This document shows, in pieces, positions 34,426 through 44,100 of a stretch of 64,000 nt of DNA (the first letter of the stretch is position 1; each line of letters starts with the position of its first letter). A model generated the notes under the pieces. It was not told the origin of the DNA. It saw only the letters and a program-made list of their open reading frames with translations, and did no database searches. The DNA is from JACDAN01 sp963721345. Lineage in GTDB: Bacteria > Actinomycetota > Thermoleophilia > Gaiellales > Gaiellaceae. A program made the translations under genes and the position numbers. The stretch spans positions 2,108,001 to 2,172,000 of the forward strand of contig CAVRIT010000001.1 of the NCBI GenBank assembly GCA_963721345.1, in the 5' to 3' direction.

Positions 34426-35828
34426 CGAGCGTCCTCCCCGAGCTCAAGCCCGGACTCAACCCGCCCGTCGAGGTTCCCAGCCTCGCGACCATGAAGGCCG
34501 TCATCCTCGCCGGCGGGCGGGGAACGCGCCTCGCGCCGTATACCTCGGTGCTCCCGAAGCCGCTCATGCCGATCGGCGACCGCTCGATCCTCGAGGTCGT
34601 CGTCGCGCAGCTCGAAGCGGCCGGGGTTCGCCAGGTCAATTTCTGCGTCGGCTACCTCGCGCACCTGATCGAGACGGTCTTCGACAATCGCCCTCCGGGC
34701 GAGGCGAAGATCACCTATGTCCGCGAGGGCGACGCCCTGGGCACTGCGGCGCCGCTGCGCCTCGTCGATGGCCTCGACGACACGTTCCTCGTCATGAACG
34801 GGGATGTCCTGACGACGCTCGACTACGCCGATCTCGTCCGGTTCCACTGCGAGCAGGGCAACAAGGTCACGATCGCGGCCCACAAGCGCTCGACGAAGCT
34901 GGACTACGGGATGCTGCACCTCGACGTCACCCAGCGGGTCCGCGGCTTCCGCGAGAAGCCGGTGATCGAGTCGCCGGTCAGCATGGGCATCTACGTCATG
35001 GAGCCGGACGTCCTCGACTACATCCCCGAGGACCACTACTTCGACTTTCCGGAGCTGATCCTCGCGCTCCTCGCCGACGACCAACGCGTCGGGGCGTATG
35101 GCTTCGACGGCACGTGGTTCGACATCGGGCGCCAGGAGGACTACGAGCAGGCGGTCGAGATCTGGCTCGACGACGGCGACCGCGAGCTCGTCGACGCGCT
35201 GACCGCGCAGGCGGCGACCAACGGTCACACGAACGGCAGCGGCAACGGACAAGCGACGGGCGAGCGCATCCAGGCGACGGCGATGCTCTACGCCGTCCCG
35301 GACTCGAACGGCGCGACCCAGGCTCCTCCGAGGGCCGAGCCTGAGCTAGAGGAGCCCGCGGGGGCCAGCCTCGAGTCGTTCACCGAGACGTTCAGCCAGG
35401 TGCCTGCCGCAGTCTCGGTCGTCAGTACCTACGCGAAGTCCGGCCGGCCGCACGGCACGACCGTGAGCGCCTTCTGCTCGCTCTCGGTGACTCCGCCGCT
35501 CGTGATGGTCGCGCTCGACAACAAGTCCGACCTGCTCCAGCTGCTGCGGGAGACGAAGCGCTTCGGCCTCAACGTGCTCGCCTCGGGCCAGGAAGACATC
35601 GGCCTCGGCTGCGCGAAGAAGGGCGAGGACAAGTTCAAGGGCGTCTCCTGGGAGGACGACGACGACCTTCCGCGCATCGACGGCACCGCGGCGTGGCTCG
35701 CGTGCGACGTGCAGGAGTTCCTACCGGGCGGCGACCACGTGATCGTGGTAGGCCTTGTCAAGCGTTGCGAAGCGCCCGGCGAAGACCCCCTGCTCTACCA
35801 CCGACGCACGTTCTCCCAGCTGGCCTGA
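34422..35828 (+). CDS. Sugar nucleotidyltransferase fused to a flavin reductase-like domain
   Basis: 468 residues from GTG 34422; ATG 34491 (MKAVILAGG) could be the start instead. Residues about 24-250 form an NTP-transferase domain: VILAGGRGTRLAPYTSVLPK (signature GGxGxRL and Lys), VMNGDVLTTLDYADL (metal Asp) and GTWFDIGRQEDYEQA. After a roughly 60-residue Asn/Gly/Pro-rich linker, residues about 312-468 form a flavin reductase-like FMN-binding split barrel (VVSTYAKSGRPHGTTVSAFC, RFGLNVLASGQEDIG). The same second domain occurs as a stand-alone gene at 56.5 kb. The first half supplies nucleotide sugar for the locus. The reason for the fusion is unknown, and a frame error merging two genes is a possible artefact. 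Confidence 0.85.
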   Translation: MTSVLPELKPGLNPPVEVPSLATMKAVILAGGRGTRLAPYTSVLPKPLMPIGDRSILEVVVAQLEAAGVRQVNFCVGYLAHLIETVFDNRPPGEAKITYVREGDALGTAAPLRLVDGLDDTFLVMNGDVLTTLDYADLVRFHCEQGNKVTIAAHKRSTKLDYGMLHLDVTQRVRGFREKPVIESPVSMGIYVMEPDVLDYIPEDHYFDFPELILALLADDQRVGAYGFDGTWFDIGRQEDYEQAVEIWLDDGDRELVDALTAQAATNGHTNGSGNGQATGERIQATAMLYAVPDSNGATQAPPRAEPELEEPAGASLESFTETFSQVPAAVSVVSTYAKSGRPHGTTVSAFCSLSVTPPLVMVALDNKSDLLQLLRETKRFGLNVLASGQEDIGLGCAKKGEDKFKGVSWEDDDDLPRIDGTAAWLACDVQEFLPGGDHVIVVGLVKRCEAPGEDPLLYHRRTFSQLA

Positions 35829-36442
35829 CGCGGGGCCTGGTCCTCGCCTCCTGGCTCGCCTTCGGCGCACTCGCCTGGGCGGTCGACGGCGAGGGCGCGA
35901 CAGGCTTCGACGACGCCGTCATGGGGTGGGTCTCGGACCTCGTCCCGGTGTCCGACTCGCGCGTCCACGTCGAGCCGCTGATCCTCTCGATCACCGTCGG
36001 CCTCGGTCTGGCTGTCGCCGCACTCACGCTTCGACACGCGCTCGCGCGCGCGTGGCGAGCTGTCACCTTCGCCGTCGTCGCGACTCTCGGCCTGGTGGCG
36101 GTGAACGAGCTGGTGAGGAGCGTCGTCTTCCGCCGGGCGATCGAGGGCGGGGGCGAGGAGTCGTTTCCGAGCGGCACGGCGACGTGGACGCTCGGCGCCG
36201 CCGCGGTCTGCGTCCTGCTGCTCCCGCCTCACCGGCGCCGGCGCGGCGCTGTCGCCGCGGGGATTCTCGCGGTCTTCGTGGCGATCATCATCGTCTGGGA
36301 GCAGTGGCACTACCCGAGCGACGTCGTCGGGGGCTGGCTGCTCGCGATCGGCTGGGTCGGCGCCTCGTGGCTCGCGATCGCGTCGTCAGAGCGCGAACGT
36401 GCGGGCCGCCCGCTCCGCGAGCTCCCTGCCGATCGCCAGTGA
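35765..36442 (+). CDS. PAP2-like membrane protein (second)
   Basis: 225 residues if TTG 35765 is the start. ATG 35693 is in frame, but most of the extra sequence is an out-of-frame reading of the upstream gene, and the first helix only begins at about 35840 (LVLASWLAFGALAW). Helices and landmarks ESFPSGTATWTLGA and WEQWHYPSDVVGGWLLA place it in the PAP2 family. PSGH has become PSGT and the KxxxxxxRP motif is not recognisable, so it may be inactive. It overlaps the convergent L-2-hydroxyglutarate oxidase by 57 bp. A role in lipid-carrier recycling is inferred only from the neighbourhood. Confidence 0.65.
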   Translation: MRSARRRPPALPPTHVLPAGLTRGLVLASWLAFGALAWAVDGEGATGFDDAVMGWVSDLVPVSDSRVHVEPLILSITVGLGLAVAALTLRHALARAWRAVTFAVVATLGLVAVNELVRSVVFRRAIEGGGEESFPSGTATWTLGAAAVCVLLLPPHRRRRGAVAAGILAVFVAIIIVWEQWHYPSDVVGGWLLAIGWVGASWLAIASSERERAGRPLRELPADRQ

Positions 36443-37594
36443 CGCGGTAGCGCCGGGGGATGGCGCGTTGAGGACGTGCAACACGCCGTCGCCCTCCTCG
36501 AGCAGGAAGTCGTCGACGAGCTTGCCGTCACTCGACATGCACTGCGCCCTGATTCCCGACGGCCCGAAGTACATCTGGCTCGCCCGGACTGCCGGCACGT
36601 AGCGCCGAAGCTCCTTGACGAATGCGCTCTTGACCATGTCGCGCCAGACCTCGGCGGCGCCGGTGCGCAGGTACTGCCTGGCGATCCGGCGGAAGCCGGG
36701 GAAGGCGATCATGGCGCCGACGTCGCGCAGGTTCAGCTTCGCGCGGCCGTACCCCTCGCGGGCCAGCGCAGGGACGGCGTTCGGGCCGGCCCAGACGGCG
36801 CCGTCGATCCTGCGCGTGAAGTGGACGCCGAGAAACGGGAACGACGGATCCGGGACGGGGTAGATCAGTCCGTTCACGAGCGTCGCGGCCTCCGGCGTGA
36901 GCGTGTAGTAGTCGCCGCGGAACGGCACGATCCTGTAGCCGGACGGGGCGCTGCCGGTGAGGGCGGCCACCCGGTCCGACTGGAGCCCGGCGCAGGAGAT
37001 GATGTTGGCGGCCTCGAGGCGTCTGCCGTCGGCCAAGCTCAGGCGTCGCCCCCCGTTCCGCCGCTCGAGGCCGACGACCTGCGCGCCGAGGACGATCTTG
37101 CCGCCCCGACGACGCACCTCGTCCGCGTAGCCCATCGCGACACGGCGGAAGTCGATGATCCCCGTCTCCGGAACGTGCAGGGCGCGGATCCCCGCCGCGT
37201 GCGGCTCGAGCTCGCGGATCCCGTCGGGCCCGACCTCGGTCATCCCCTGCAGACCGTTCTCGAGCCCTCGGCGCTTCAGATCCTCCAGCCGCGTGAGCTC
37301 GCTCTCGTCCAGCGCGACCACCAGCTTGCCGCAGAGGCGGTACGGAATCTTGCGCTCGTCTGCGAACTGGATGAGCGCCTCGCGGCCCTCCCGGCACAGC
37401 TTCGCCTTGAGCGAGCCGGGGACGTAGTAGAGCCCCGCGTGGATCACGCCGGAGTTCCGTCCGCTCTGGTGCCGGGCCAGCTCGGGCTCCTTGTCGAGGA
37501 CGACCACGCGCAGGCCGGGCTTCGCCTCCAGCAGGCGGTAGGCGGTGGCGAGGCCGATCAGCCCCGCGCCGACGACGGCGACGTCATGGGCCAC
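36386..37594 (-). CDS. lhgO: L-2-hydroxyglutarate oxidase
   Basis: 402 residues from GTG 37594 (VAHDVAVVGAGLIGLATAYRL), matching the usual length; the longer frame to 37855 would overlap the divergent cytochrome gene. A DAO-superfamily FAD-binding protein: VVGAGLIGLATAYRL is the dinucleotide-binding motif, HQSGRNSGVIHAGLYY is the signature of the LhgO/YgaF family, and NAPSPGATASLAIG is the C-terminal FAD contact. It oxidises L-2-hydroxyglutarate to 2-oxoglutarate, passing electrons to oxygen or to membrane quinones. The divergent gene encodes a membrane c-type cytochrome with a start 24 bp away, so a functional or regulatory link is possible. Confidence 0.9.
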   Translation of the reverse strand: MAHDVAVVGAGLIGLATAYRLLEAKPGLRVVVLDKEPELARHQSGRNSGVIHAGLYYVPGSLKAKLCREGREALIQFADERKIPYRLCGKLVVALDESELTRLEDLKRRGLENGLQGMTEVGPDGIRELEPHAAGIRALHVPETGIIDFRRVAMGYADEVRRRGGKIVLGAQVVGLERRNGGRRLSLADGRRLEAANIISCAGLQSDRVAALTGSAPSGYRIVPFRGDYYTLTPEAATLVNGLIYPVPDPSFPFLGVHFTRRIDGAVWAGPNAVPALAREGYGRAKLNLRDVGAMIAFPGFRRIARQYLRTGAAEVWRDMVKSAFVKELRRYVPAVRASQMYFGPSGIRAQCMSSDGKLVDDFLLEEGDGVLHVLNAPSPGATASLAIGRELAERAARTFAL

Positions 37595-37618
37595 GGCCGC
37601 GCACTGTAAGTTCCCGCC

Positions 37619-38200
37619 GTGCTCCTGGCGTTGACGAACGATCAGAAGCTCGGGCTCGCCGGGACGGCGCTCGTCTTCATCGTCTTCTCGCTGATCGTGG
37701 CGCTCGTCATCCCGCGCTACCGGCCCGACTTCCCGGGGAGGCGCGGCCTCGTCCCGTTCATCCTCGTGACCGCGATCCTGACGATCGCGATGCTCGGCGC
37801 CGTCGAGGTGTGGGCGAAGGAAGACCATGCGGCCGCGGGCGAGCACGAGCAGCACGAGACGACGGAGACGGAGACGACCGAGGAGCCGGCGCCGGCGCCC
37901 GTGACGACGACCGAGGCGAAGAAGCCCGGGGGCTCACCCGAAGCGGGCGGAGCCGTCTTCGAAACCGCCGGCTGCGGCGGGTGCCACGTCTTCGAGGCGG
38001 CCGGCTCGTCGGGCGAGACCGGCCCGAACCTCGATGAGTCCCTCGAAGGGAAGGACGCCGACTACATCGAGCGGGCGATCGTCGAGCCGGACGCGGAGGT
38101 CGCCGAGGGTTTCCCCGCCGGGATCATGCCGAAGACCTACGACGAGGATCTCTCCGACGAGCAACTCGCCGACCTCGTCGCCTTCCTGAGCTCCGGCTAG
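37619..38200 (+). CDS. Membrane-anchored c-type cytochrome
   Basis: 193 residues from GTG 37619. Two N-terminal helices (LGLAGTALVFIVFSLIVALV and VPFILVTAILTIAMLGAV) precede a Glu/Thr-rich linker and a cytochrome c domain with one haem site, CGGCH at residues 119-123, and a likely axial Met in PAGIMPKTYD. The C-terminal SDEQLADLVAFLSS helix is typical of class I cytochrome c. It probably carries electrons at the outer face of the membrane, for example to a terminal oxidase. It is divergently transcribed from lhgO with a very short gap. Confidence 0.88.
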   Translation: MLLALTNDQKLGLAGTALVFIVFSLIVALVIPRYRPDFPGRRGLVPFILVTAILTIAMLGAVEVWAKEDHAAAGEHEQHETTETETTEEPAPAPVTTTEAKKPGGSPEAGGAVFETAGCGGCHVFEAAGSSGETGPNLDESLEGKDADYIERAIVEPDAEVAEGFPAGIMPKTYDEDLSDEQLADLVAFLSSG

Positions 38201-38240
38201 GCCGGCCTCCCGCGAGGGGGAGGCCGTGAGCCGGAAAGAA

Positions 38241-38329
38241 CGGAGAGGGCGGGATTTGAACCCGCGACGGACCTTTCAGCCCGTACGCGATTTCCAGTCG
38301 CGCTCCTTAGACCGCTCGGACACCTCTCC
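38241..38329 (-). tRNA. tRNA-Ser (GGA)
   Basis: 89-nt gene on the minus strand. The acceptor stem GGAGAGG pairs with CCTCTCC. The anticodon loop CTGGAAA sits on a GCGCGA-type stem, giving anticodon GGA for TCC/TCT codons. A long variable arm and the T-arm GGGTTCAAATCCC are typical of class II tRNA-Ser. The 3' CCA is not encoded. Confidence 0.93.
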
Positions 38330-38459
38330 GAGGTGCGACAGGGTATCTCGCGGCCGTCGGGCCGCTGGGGCCGCGCCGGTGGTGCGCAGGCCGGAGGGAC
38401 AGTGCTGCGACGCACGGCCCGCAGGCCCGCGTGCCGCCGGCGTGGTCAGGCGCCGCGGA

Positions 38460-38476
38460 GCCGGGCTTCGCCCGGC
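38460..38476 (-). terminator. Hairpin after tRNA-Ser (CGA)
   Basis: GCCGGGC at 38460-38466 and GCCCGGC at 38470-38476 form a 7-bp stem with a 3-base loop, 27 bp beyond the 3' end of tRNA-Ser (CGA). There is no clear U-run, so this is only a candidate. It could equally be a processing or spacer structure between the two tRNA genes. Confidence 0.3.
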
Positions 38477-38502
38477 GGGAGCGCCGCCGGCCAGCGGTTC
38501 GA

Positions 38503-38589
38503 CGGAGGGGGAGGGATTTGAACCCTCGAAGGGCTTGCACCCTTAACGGTTTTCGAGACCGCCCCGTTCGACCGCTCCGGCACCCCTCC
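38503..38589 (-). tRNA. tRNA-Ser (CGA)
   Basis: About 87 nt on the minus strand. The acceptor stem GGAGGGG pairs with CCCCTCC. The anticodon loop CTCGAAA gives CGA for TCG codons. A long variable arm and the T-arm GGGTTCAAATCCC mark a class II tRNA-Ser. It lies between the two other tRNA-Ser genes. Confidence 0.93.
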
Positions 38590-38592
38590 AAA

Positions 38593-38683
38593 CGGAGAAG
38601 GAGGGATTCGAACCCTCGAGGGAGGCAATTACCCCCCTAACGCCTTAGCAGGGCGCCGCCTTCAGCCACTCGGCCACTTCTCC
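38593..38683 (-). tRNA. tRNA-Ser (GCT)
   Basis: About 91 nt on the minus strand. The acceptor stem GGAGAAG pairs with CTTCTCC. The anticodon loop CTGCTAA gives GCT for AGC/AGT codons. A long variable arm and T-arm GGGTTCGAATCCC confirm class II tRNA-Ser. It is the first of the three tandem tRNA-Ser genes in transcription order. Confidence 0.93.
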
Positions 38684-38856
38684 GTGCGCCTCAGAATAGC
38701 CACCTGTCCTGCCGCTCTCCCCTAGAAAGAGCAGAGCCCGCCTCGAGGGGTCGAAGACGGGCGCCGCAGTGCCGGGGTATTTGAGGGGGGAGCCGGCATC
38801 TCATGTATCGCAGTAAGCAGCCCCACGGGCATGCCCCGGAAGGGTGAAATAGGGGA

Positions 38857-39873
38857 ATGCCGTCCCCATTCGTAGAGCTGGAGATCGGCGGGCGGACCGT
38901 CAAGGTCACGAATCCCGACAAGATCTTCTACCGGAAGCTCAAGGCGACGAAGCTGAACCACGTCGAGTACTACGTCTCGGTCGGCGATGGGATCGTGCGG
39001 GCGCTGTACGAGCGGCCGACGCAGCTGAAGCGGCACCCGGACGGGGCCGAGGGCGAGGCGATCTACCAGAAGCGGGTCCCCGAGAAGCGGCCCGAGTGGA
39101 TCGAGACGGCGCGGGTCACCTTCCCGTCGGGCCGCCACGCCGACGAGCTCTGCGTAACCGAGATCGCGCAGGTCGCCTGGGCGGCGAACCTCGCGACGAT
39201 CGACTTCCACCCGTGGCCGTCGCGCCGGGCCCACGTCGACAACCCCGACGAGCTGCGGATCGACGTCGACCCCCAACCCGGGACGACGTTCAAGGACGCC
39301 AAGAAGGTCGCGGCAACCGTCCACGAGGTGCTCGACGAGCTCGGCTTCACCGGCTGGCCGAAGACCTCCGGCAACCGCGGGATCCATATCGCGTGCCGGA
39401 TCGAGCCGAAGTGGAGCTTCCCCGAGGTGCGGCGCTGCGCGCTCGCATTCGCGCGAGAGGTCGAGCGGCGGATGCCCAAGAAAGTGACGACGGCCTGGTG
39501 GAAGGAGCAGCGGGGCCGGCGTGTCTTCATCGACTACAACCAGAACGCGCGCGACCGGACGATCGCGTCCGCCTACTCGGTGCGCGCCCGCCCCGATGCG
39601 ACGGTCTCCGCGCCGGTGACGTGGGCCGAGCTGCCGGACGTCGAGACCGAGGACTTCACCCTCCGGACGATGCCGAAGCGGTTCGCGAAGCTCGGCGACG
39701 TGCAGGCCGGGATCGACGACGCCGTCTGCGACCTGAACAGGCTGTTCGAGTGGGTCGAGCGGGACGAGAAGGAGGGCGTCGGCGAGGCGCCGTACCCGCC
39801 GCAGTTCCCGAAGATGCCCGGCGAGCCGAAGCGAGTCCAGCCGTCGCGGGCAAAGAAGGAAACGCCAGGCTAG
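38857..39873 (+). CDS. LigD-type DNA polymerase/primase domain protein (NHEJ)
   Basis: 338 residues from ATG 38857. The archaeo-eukaryotic primase fold of LigD PolDom is recognisable: LRIDVDPQPGTTFKDAKKVA holds the catalytic Asp-x-Asp, TSGNRGIHIACRIE the SGxxGxHi motif, and VFIDYNQNARDRTIASAYSV the third motif. Stand-alone PolDoms add or fill nucleotides at double-strand breaks for non-homologous end joining. The partner ligase is encoded convergently next door; no Ku gene and no 3'-phosphoesterase domain are in the window. The upstream 170 bp, after the tRNA-Ser genes, show no other gene. Confidence 0.9.
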   Translation: MPSPFVELEIGGRTVKVTNPDKIFYRKLKATKLNHVEYYVSVGDGIVRALYERPTQLKRHPDGAEGEAIYQKRVPEKRPEWIETARVTFPSGRHADELCVTEIAQVAWAANLATIDFHPWPSRRAHVDNPDELRIDVDPQPGTTFKDAKKVAATVHEVLDELGFTGWPKTSGNRGIHIACRIEPKWSFPEVRRCALAFAREVERRMPKKVTTAWWKEQRGRRVFIDYNQNARDRTIASAYSVRARPDATVSAPVTWAELPDVETEDFTLRTMPKRFAKLGDVQAGIDDAVCDLNRLFEWVERDEKEGVGEAPYPPQFPKMPGEPKRVQPSRAKKETPG

Positions 39874-39991
39874 AGGCACGTCTCTTCTGAACGACGGTTG
39901 GTGGACTGCCGGTCCGCACCCGACATGCCGAGGAGCGACGTGGCCTAAAAGCGAGCATGGCGCCGCTAGGCGATTCGCACTGCGACGTGCC

Positions 39992-40045
39992 GTCTCGCCG
40001 GGCCGTGTCCTGGTCCCTGGCACCGCCGGATCGGCCCGGCGAGAC
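39992..40045. terminator. Hairpin between convergent polymerase and ligase genes
   Basis: Perfect 13-bp inverted repeat: GTCTCGCCGGGCC at 39992-40004 and GGCCCGGCGAGAC at 40033-40045, loop 28. It lies between two convergent 3' ends (stops at 39873 and 40054), so it could terminate both. No U-tract. Confidence 0.45.
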
Positions 40046-40053
40046 GTGGCCCG

Positions 40054-41062
40054 TCAGCCGGCGAGGAGCGACTCGAACGTCGGGTCGTTCGGATTGCGCG
40101 GCGGCCGCAGCTCGCGCCACGTGCAGTCCTTCGGGTCCTTGTCGTCGCGGAAGCGGAGGAACCGCGTGCCATGGCGGAAGCGGTTGCCCTGCACCTTGTC
40201 GTACCGCACCTCCGCGACGAGCTTCGGCTTCAGCGCGGACTCCTCGAGGTCACCGGTGCCCCAGCGATTCGGCTCCGAGAAGCGCCGCTCGGACTTTTTG
40301 TCGATCAGCGGGATCACCAGCCCGGCGATCTGGTCGTGCTTCGAAGCGGCGACCGCGGCCGAGCCGACGTAGTCGAGCCCGCCGTCGTCCCGGTAGAGGC
40401 CGAGGAGGAGCGTGGCGATCTTCTCCGGCCTGTTCTTCCACCGAAGGCCGACGACGACTGCGTCCGCCGTCTTGTACGGCTTGACCTTCAGCACCGCCTC
40501 CCGCGAGCCGGGGCGGTACGGCGAGTCGAGGCGCTTCGCGATCACTCCGTCGAGGCCCGCCGCCTCGAAGCTGTCGAGCCACTCGCGCGCACGGTCCGGG
40601 CTCGAGCGTCCGGGGTGAGAGGCGGAAACCCTTCGCGAGCTTCTCCAGCTGCGTTCGGCGCTTCCTCAGCGGCAGCTCGTGGAGCGGCTCGCCCTTCCAG
40701 AGCAGGACGTCGAACGCGATGAACTCGGCCGGGATCTCCTTCGCCAGGCGCTGCACGCGGCTGTCGGCCGGATGGAGCCGCATCTGCATCAGGTCGAACT
40801 CGAGCACCCCGTCGCGAGCGATCACGATCTCGCCGTCGAGCGCCGAGTGAGGCGGGAGCAGCTCGCCCAGCGGACGCAGCTCGGGGAAGTAGCGCAGCAG
40901 AGGGCGCTCCTTGCGCGACCAGAGCGCGAGCTCCCCGCCGTCGTTCTCGAGCACCCCGCGAAAGCCGTCCCACTTCGGCTCGTACTGCCACCCGTTGCCC
41001 TCCGGAAGCTCCTTCACGAGCTCGGCCTCCATCGGCGGAAACGGGACTTGTGGACCGGGCAT
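40054..41062 (-). CDS. ATP-dependent DNA ligase (LigC/LigD-type), interrupted by one frameshift
   Basis: About 335 residues when restored. QYEPKWDGFRGVL is motif I with the adenylated Lys, ALDGEIVI motif III, EFIAFDVL motif IIIa, GVIAKRLDSPYRPG motif IV and VLKVKPYKTADAVV motif V. The C-terminal OB-fold ends with RELRPPRNPNDPTF. Deleting one C from the CCCC at about 40607-40610 joins SPGRSSPDRAREWLDSFEAAG to GVIAKRL. It seals breaks in NHEJ, most likely with the convergent LigD-type polymerase. The shift is in a homopolymer, so a read error is likely. It starts 109 bp from the divergent DUF11 gene. Confidence 0.85.
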
Positions 41063-41107
41063 GCGTCACGAAGGCTAGAGATTGCCGGAACCCGCCGACC
41101 TAGCCTT

Positions 41108-41127
41108 CACTTTCCTTCTCGAAAGTG
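41108..41127. promoter_or_regulatory. Small hairpin upstream of the DUF11 gene
   Basis: CACTTTC and GAAAGTG form a 7-bp inverted repeat with a 6-base loop, 44 bp before ATG 41172 and 45 bp upstream of the ligase start on the other strand. It could be an operator or a 5'-UTR hairpin; weak evidence only. Confidence 0.25.
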
Positions 41128-41171
41128 CTAAGACCTGTTCCTAACTGCGGACTGTCAGGGGGAAGGTCTAG

Positions 41172-44100
41172 ATGAGCGCACGGGTGTGGGGTGTCTTGAC
41201 GCTGCTGGTCGGCGTCATGGTGGTCGGCGGAGTGACGGGGGCGAGCTTCGGCGCGCCGACGCCCGGCGATAGAGACGGCGACACGGTCGCCGACGCGAGC
41301 GACAACTGTCCCTTCGACTACAACCCGGATCAGCGCGACCGGGACAGCGACCTCGAGGGGAACCGGTGCGATTTCGAGGGCTTCCCTGCGAACGAGAGCT
41401 GGGTGACCGTCTACCCCCGGACCTCGAACGGCTCGCCGCTTGCCGGCGGCTGCGTGATCTTCACGCCCTACAACGCCGACGGGCCCACGGGCTCCGCGAA
41501 CACCTGCAACCTCCCGGACAACCTCAAGAACCGCAACTTCCAGCAGTGGCTCTTCCTCGAGCACGAGGAGATCGAACGCGTCGACATCGAGATCGTCTCG
41601 CCGGCCGCCTGCGGCGCCGGCCGGACGATGACGTTCTACCCCTTCTACGGCCAGCACGAGGTCTTCGATCCGTGTCCCGAGCTCGAGCTGTTCAAGTACA
41701 CGGAGACGGGACGCGTCGGAGTCGGGGAAACCTTCACCTACACGCTCCAGGTCTCGAACAACGCGGGGATCAGCGCGCGCGGCGTGACGGTGACCGACGT
41801 CCTGCCGGCCGGGTTCCAGTTCCAGTCAGCGACGTCGACCCAGGGCACCTGCGACGAGGCCGACGGCACGGTGACATGCGACCTTGGGACGATCGGCCAC
41901 TTCGAGTTCGCAACGGTCGACATCAACGTGACGGCGCCGAGCGAGCCCGGCGAGTACTCGAACGACGCCGACGTCTCGTCCACCGACGGCGACTCCGATC
42001 CGGACAACAACCGTGCCAGCGCTTCGGTCAGCGTCGGCGTCGGCGCGGATGTCGGTATTCACAAGTACGCGACGAACGTTCCCGGGCCCGGCGAGCAGGC
42101 GAGCTTCGAGCTCTACGTCTACAACGACGGACCGGAGACGGCGCAGGGCGTGAGCGTCCAGGACTTTCTCGCCCCCGACTCGACGATCGTCTCGGCGCAG
42201 CCGGTCGGCGGCTCGCCCGGGAACTGCGACACGGCTCAGGCTCGGCAGGTGACGTGCACGGTCGGGGCTCTCGGGTCCGGCGACTCGGCGACGTTCGAGG
42301 TCGTCGTGACGGGAATCGACGAGGGCGTGATCTCGAACTCCGCCTCGGTGACGTCCACGGGGCCGGCGGATCCAGAGCCCGAGAACAACTCGAGCTCGGC
42401 CGGAATCATCGTCGGCGATCCCGAGCTCGCCGACATCAGCGTCGGCAAGTGGGGACCCGACTACGCCGCGGTCGGTGCGGCGTACACGTACACCCTGTGG
42501 GTCGACAACTACGGCCCAGCGACGGCGCGCGGGGTCGTCCTCACCGATTACCTGCCGGCGGGGATGACCTACAGCTCGTACCAGGCCGAGAACGGGACCT
42601 GCTCGCACTCGGGCGGCACCGTCACATGCGACTTCGGCGATCTCCCCGTCGATGAGTGGGGCTGGGTCGACATCACGGTCGTTCCGTCGCAGATCGGCGT
42701 TCGCACGAACACGGCCACGATCTCCGCGACGGGCGGTCCTGCCGATCCGTCGCCTGGCAGCAACTCGGCCTCGACGACCACCACGGTAGGCCCCGCCGGT
42801 ACCGCGGATCTCGGGATCTGGAAGTGGGGAGACGAGACGGCCGGGGTCGGGCAGCGATACACCTACGTTCTCGAGGTCTACAACGACGGGCCGTCCGACG
42901 CCCCGGCGGTCGTCACGGACGTCCTGCCGGCAGGTCTCGACTACATCGATTCGAGCGCAGGGTGTGCGTACGTGGATGCCACGCGCACGGTGACCTGCGA
43001 TCTCGGGACCGTCGAGGCGTACGACTACCGGAGCATCTACATCGCCGTCGAGCCGGAGAGCACGGGCACGATCACGAACACGGCCTCCGTTGCGACGCCG
43101 AACGACCCGAACCCGGGGAACGACGAGGCCGCGACCACCACAGAGGTGTTCGGGGCGGGCGCCGCCGATCTCGCGGTGACGAAGGTCGTTTCCTCCGATC
43201 CCGCTACGGTCAACGAACCGCTCGAGTACACCGTGCGGGTCGAGAACCGTGGCCCGCTGGTCGCTGACAACGTCGTGCTGACGGATCAGCTCCCGGCGGG
43301 TGTCACGTTCGGGTCGGCGAGCGCCGGCTGCTCACGCGACGCCTCGACGCTCACTTGCAATCTCGGCTCCATCGCACCGCGCGCGGTGAAGACCGTGCAG
43401 GTCGTCGTGACGCCGACGACGGTGGGCCAGCTCACGAACACGGCAACCGCTGCCCACACCGGAGACGATCCGGCGCCCGCGAACAACACCGTAAGCCGGC
43501 AGACGGAAGTGGTCCAGGACGTCGTGGATGACACGAGCGCGTCGACGGGCACCGGACAAGTCGTGGTCGATCCCGACACGGGTGACGTCACGGTCACGAT
43601 GGGGCGAGGTGCAGTCTCGCCGGTCACGATCACGACCGACGCGAGCTGCCCGACGGGCGATGTGATCTCCGTCGTGCTACGCCTGAACTCGGCGTCGTTC
43701 CCGATGTCCCTCGGCGGCTCCGGCGCGTGGACCGCGACGATCCCGGCGGACCAGGTCGCGAGCGGGGATCTCAGCGTCGTCGTCACGTGTCCGGCCGAGC
43801 CGGAGCGCGATCGAGAACGAGATCGGACAGATCGTGCTCTACGACCCGAGCGGCGTGATCACCGACGCCGTCACGAACCAGCCAATCGAGGGCGCGACGG
43901 TCACGCTGTACCACGTACCGGGGTGGACGGCGCGCGCGAGGCCCGAGGACGACGGCGTGGCAAGCACGTGTCAGTCGAACCTGTCGAAGCCCGCCGGGAC
44001 CGCGTGGAACCAGCCGGCGCCGGCCAGCGGCGGAGTTGTCGCCGATCCAAGCTCAGGGATGATCTCTCCGGCGGTCAACCCGCAGCTCACGACCGCCGTG

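Noticed and set aside
38857..39873. Possible prophage or integrated element beside the tRNA-Ser cluster
   Set aside because: No integrase, phage genes or direct repeat of a tRNA 3' end is visible; the adjacent genes are NHEJ and housekeeping.
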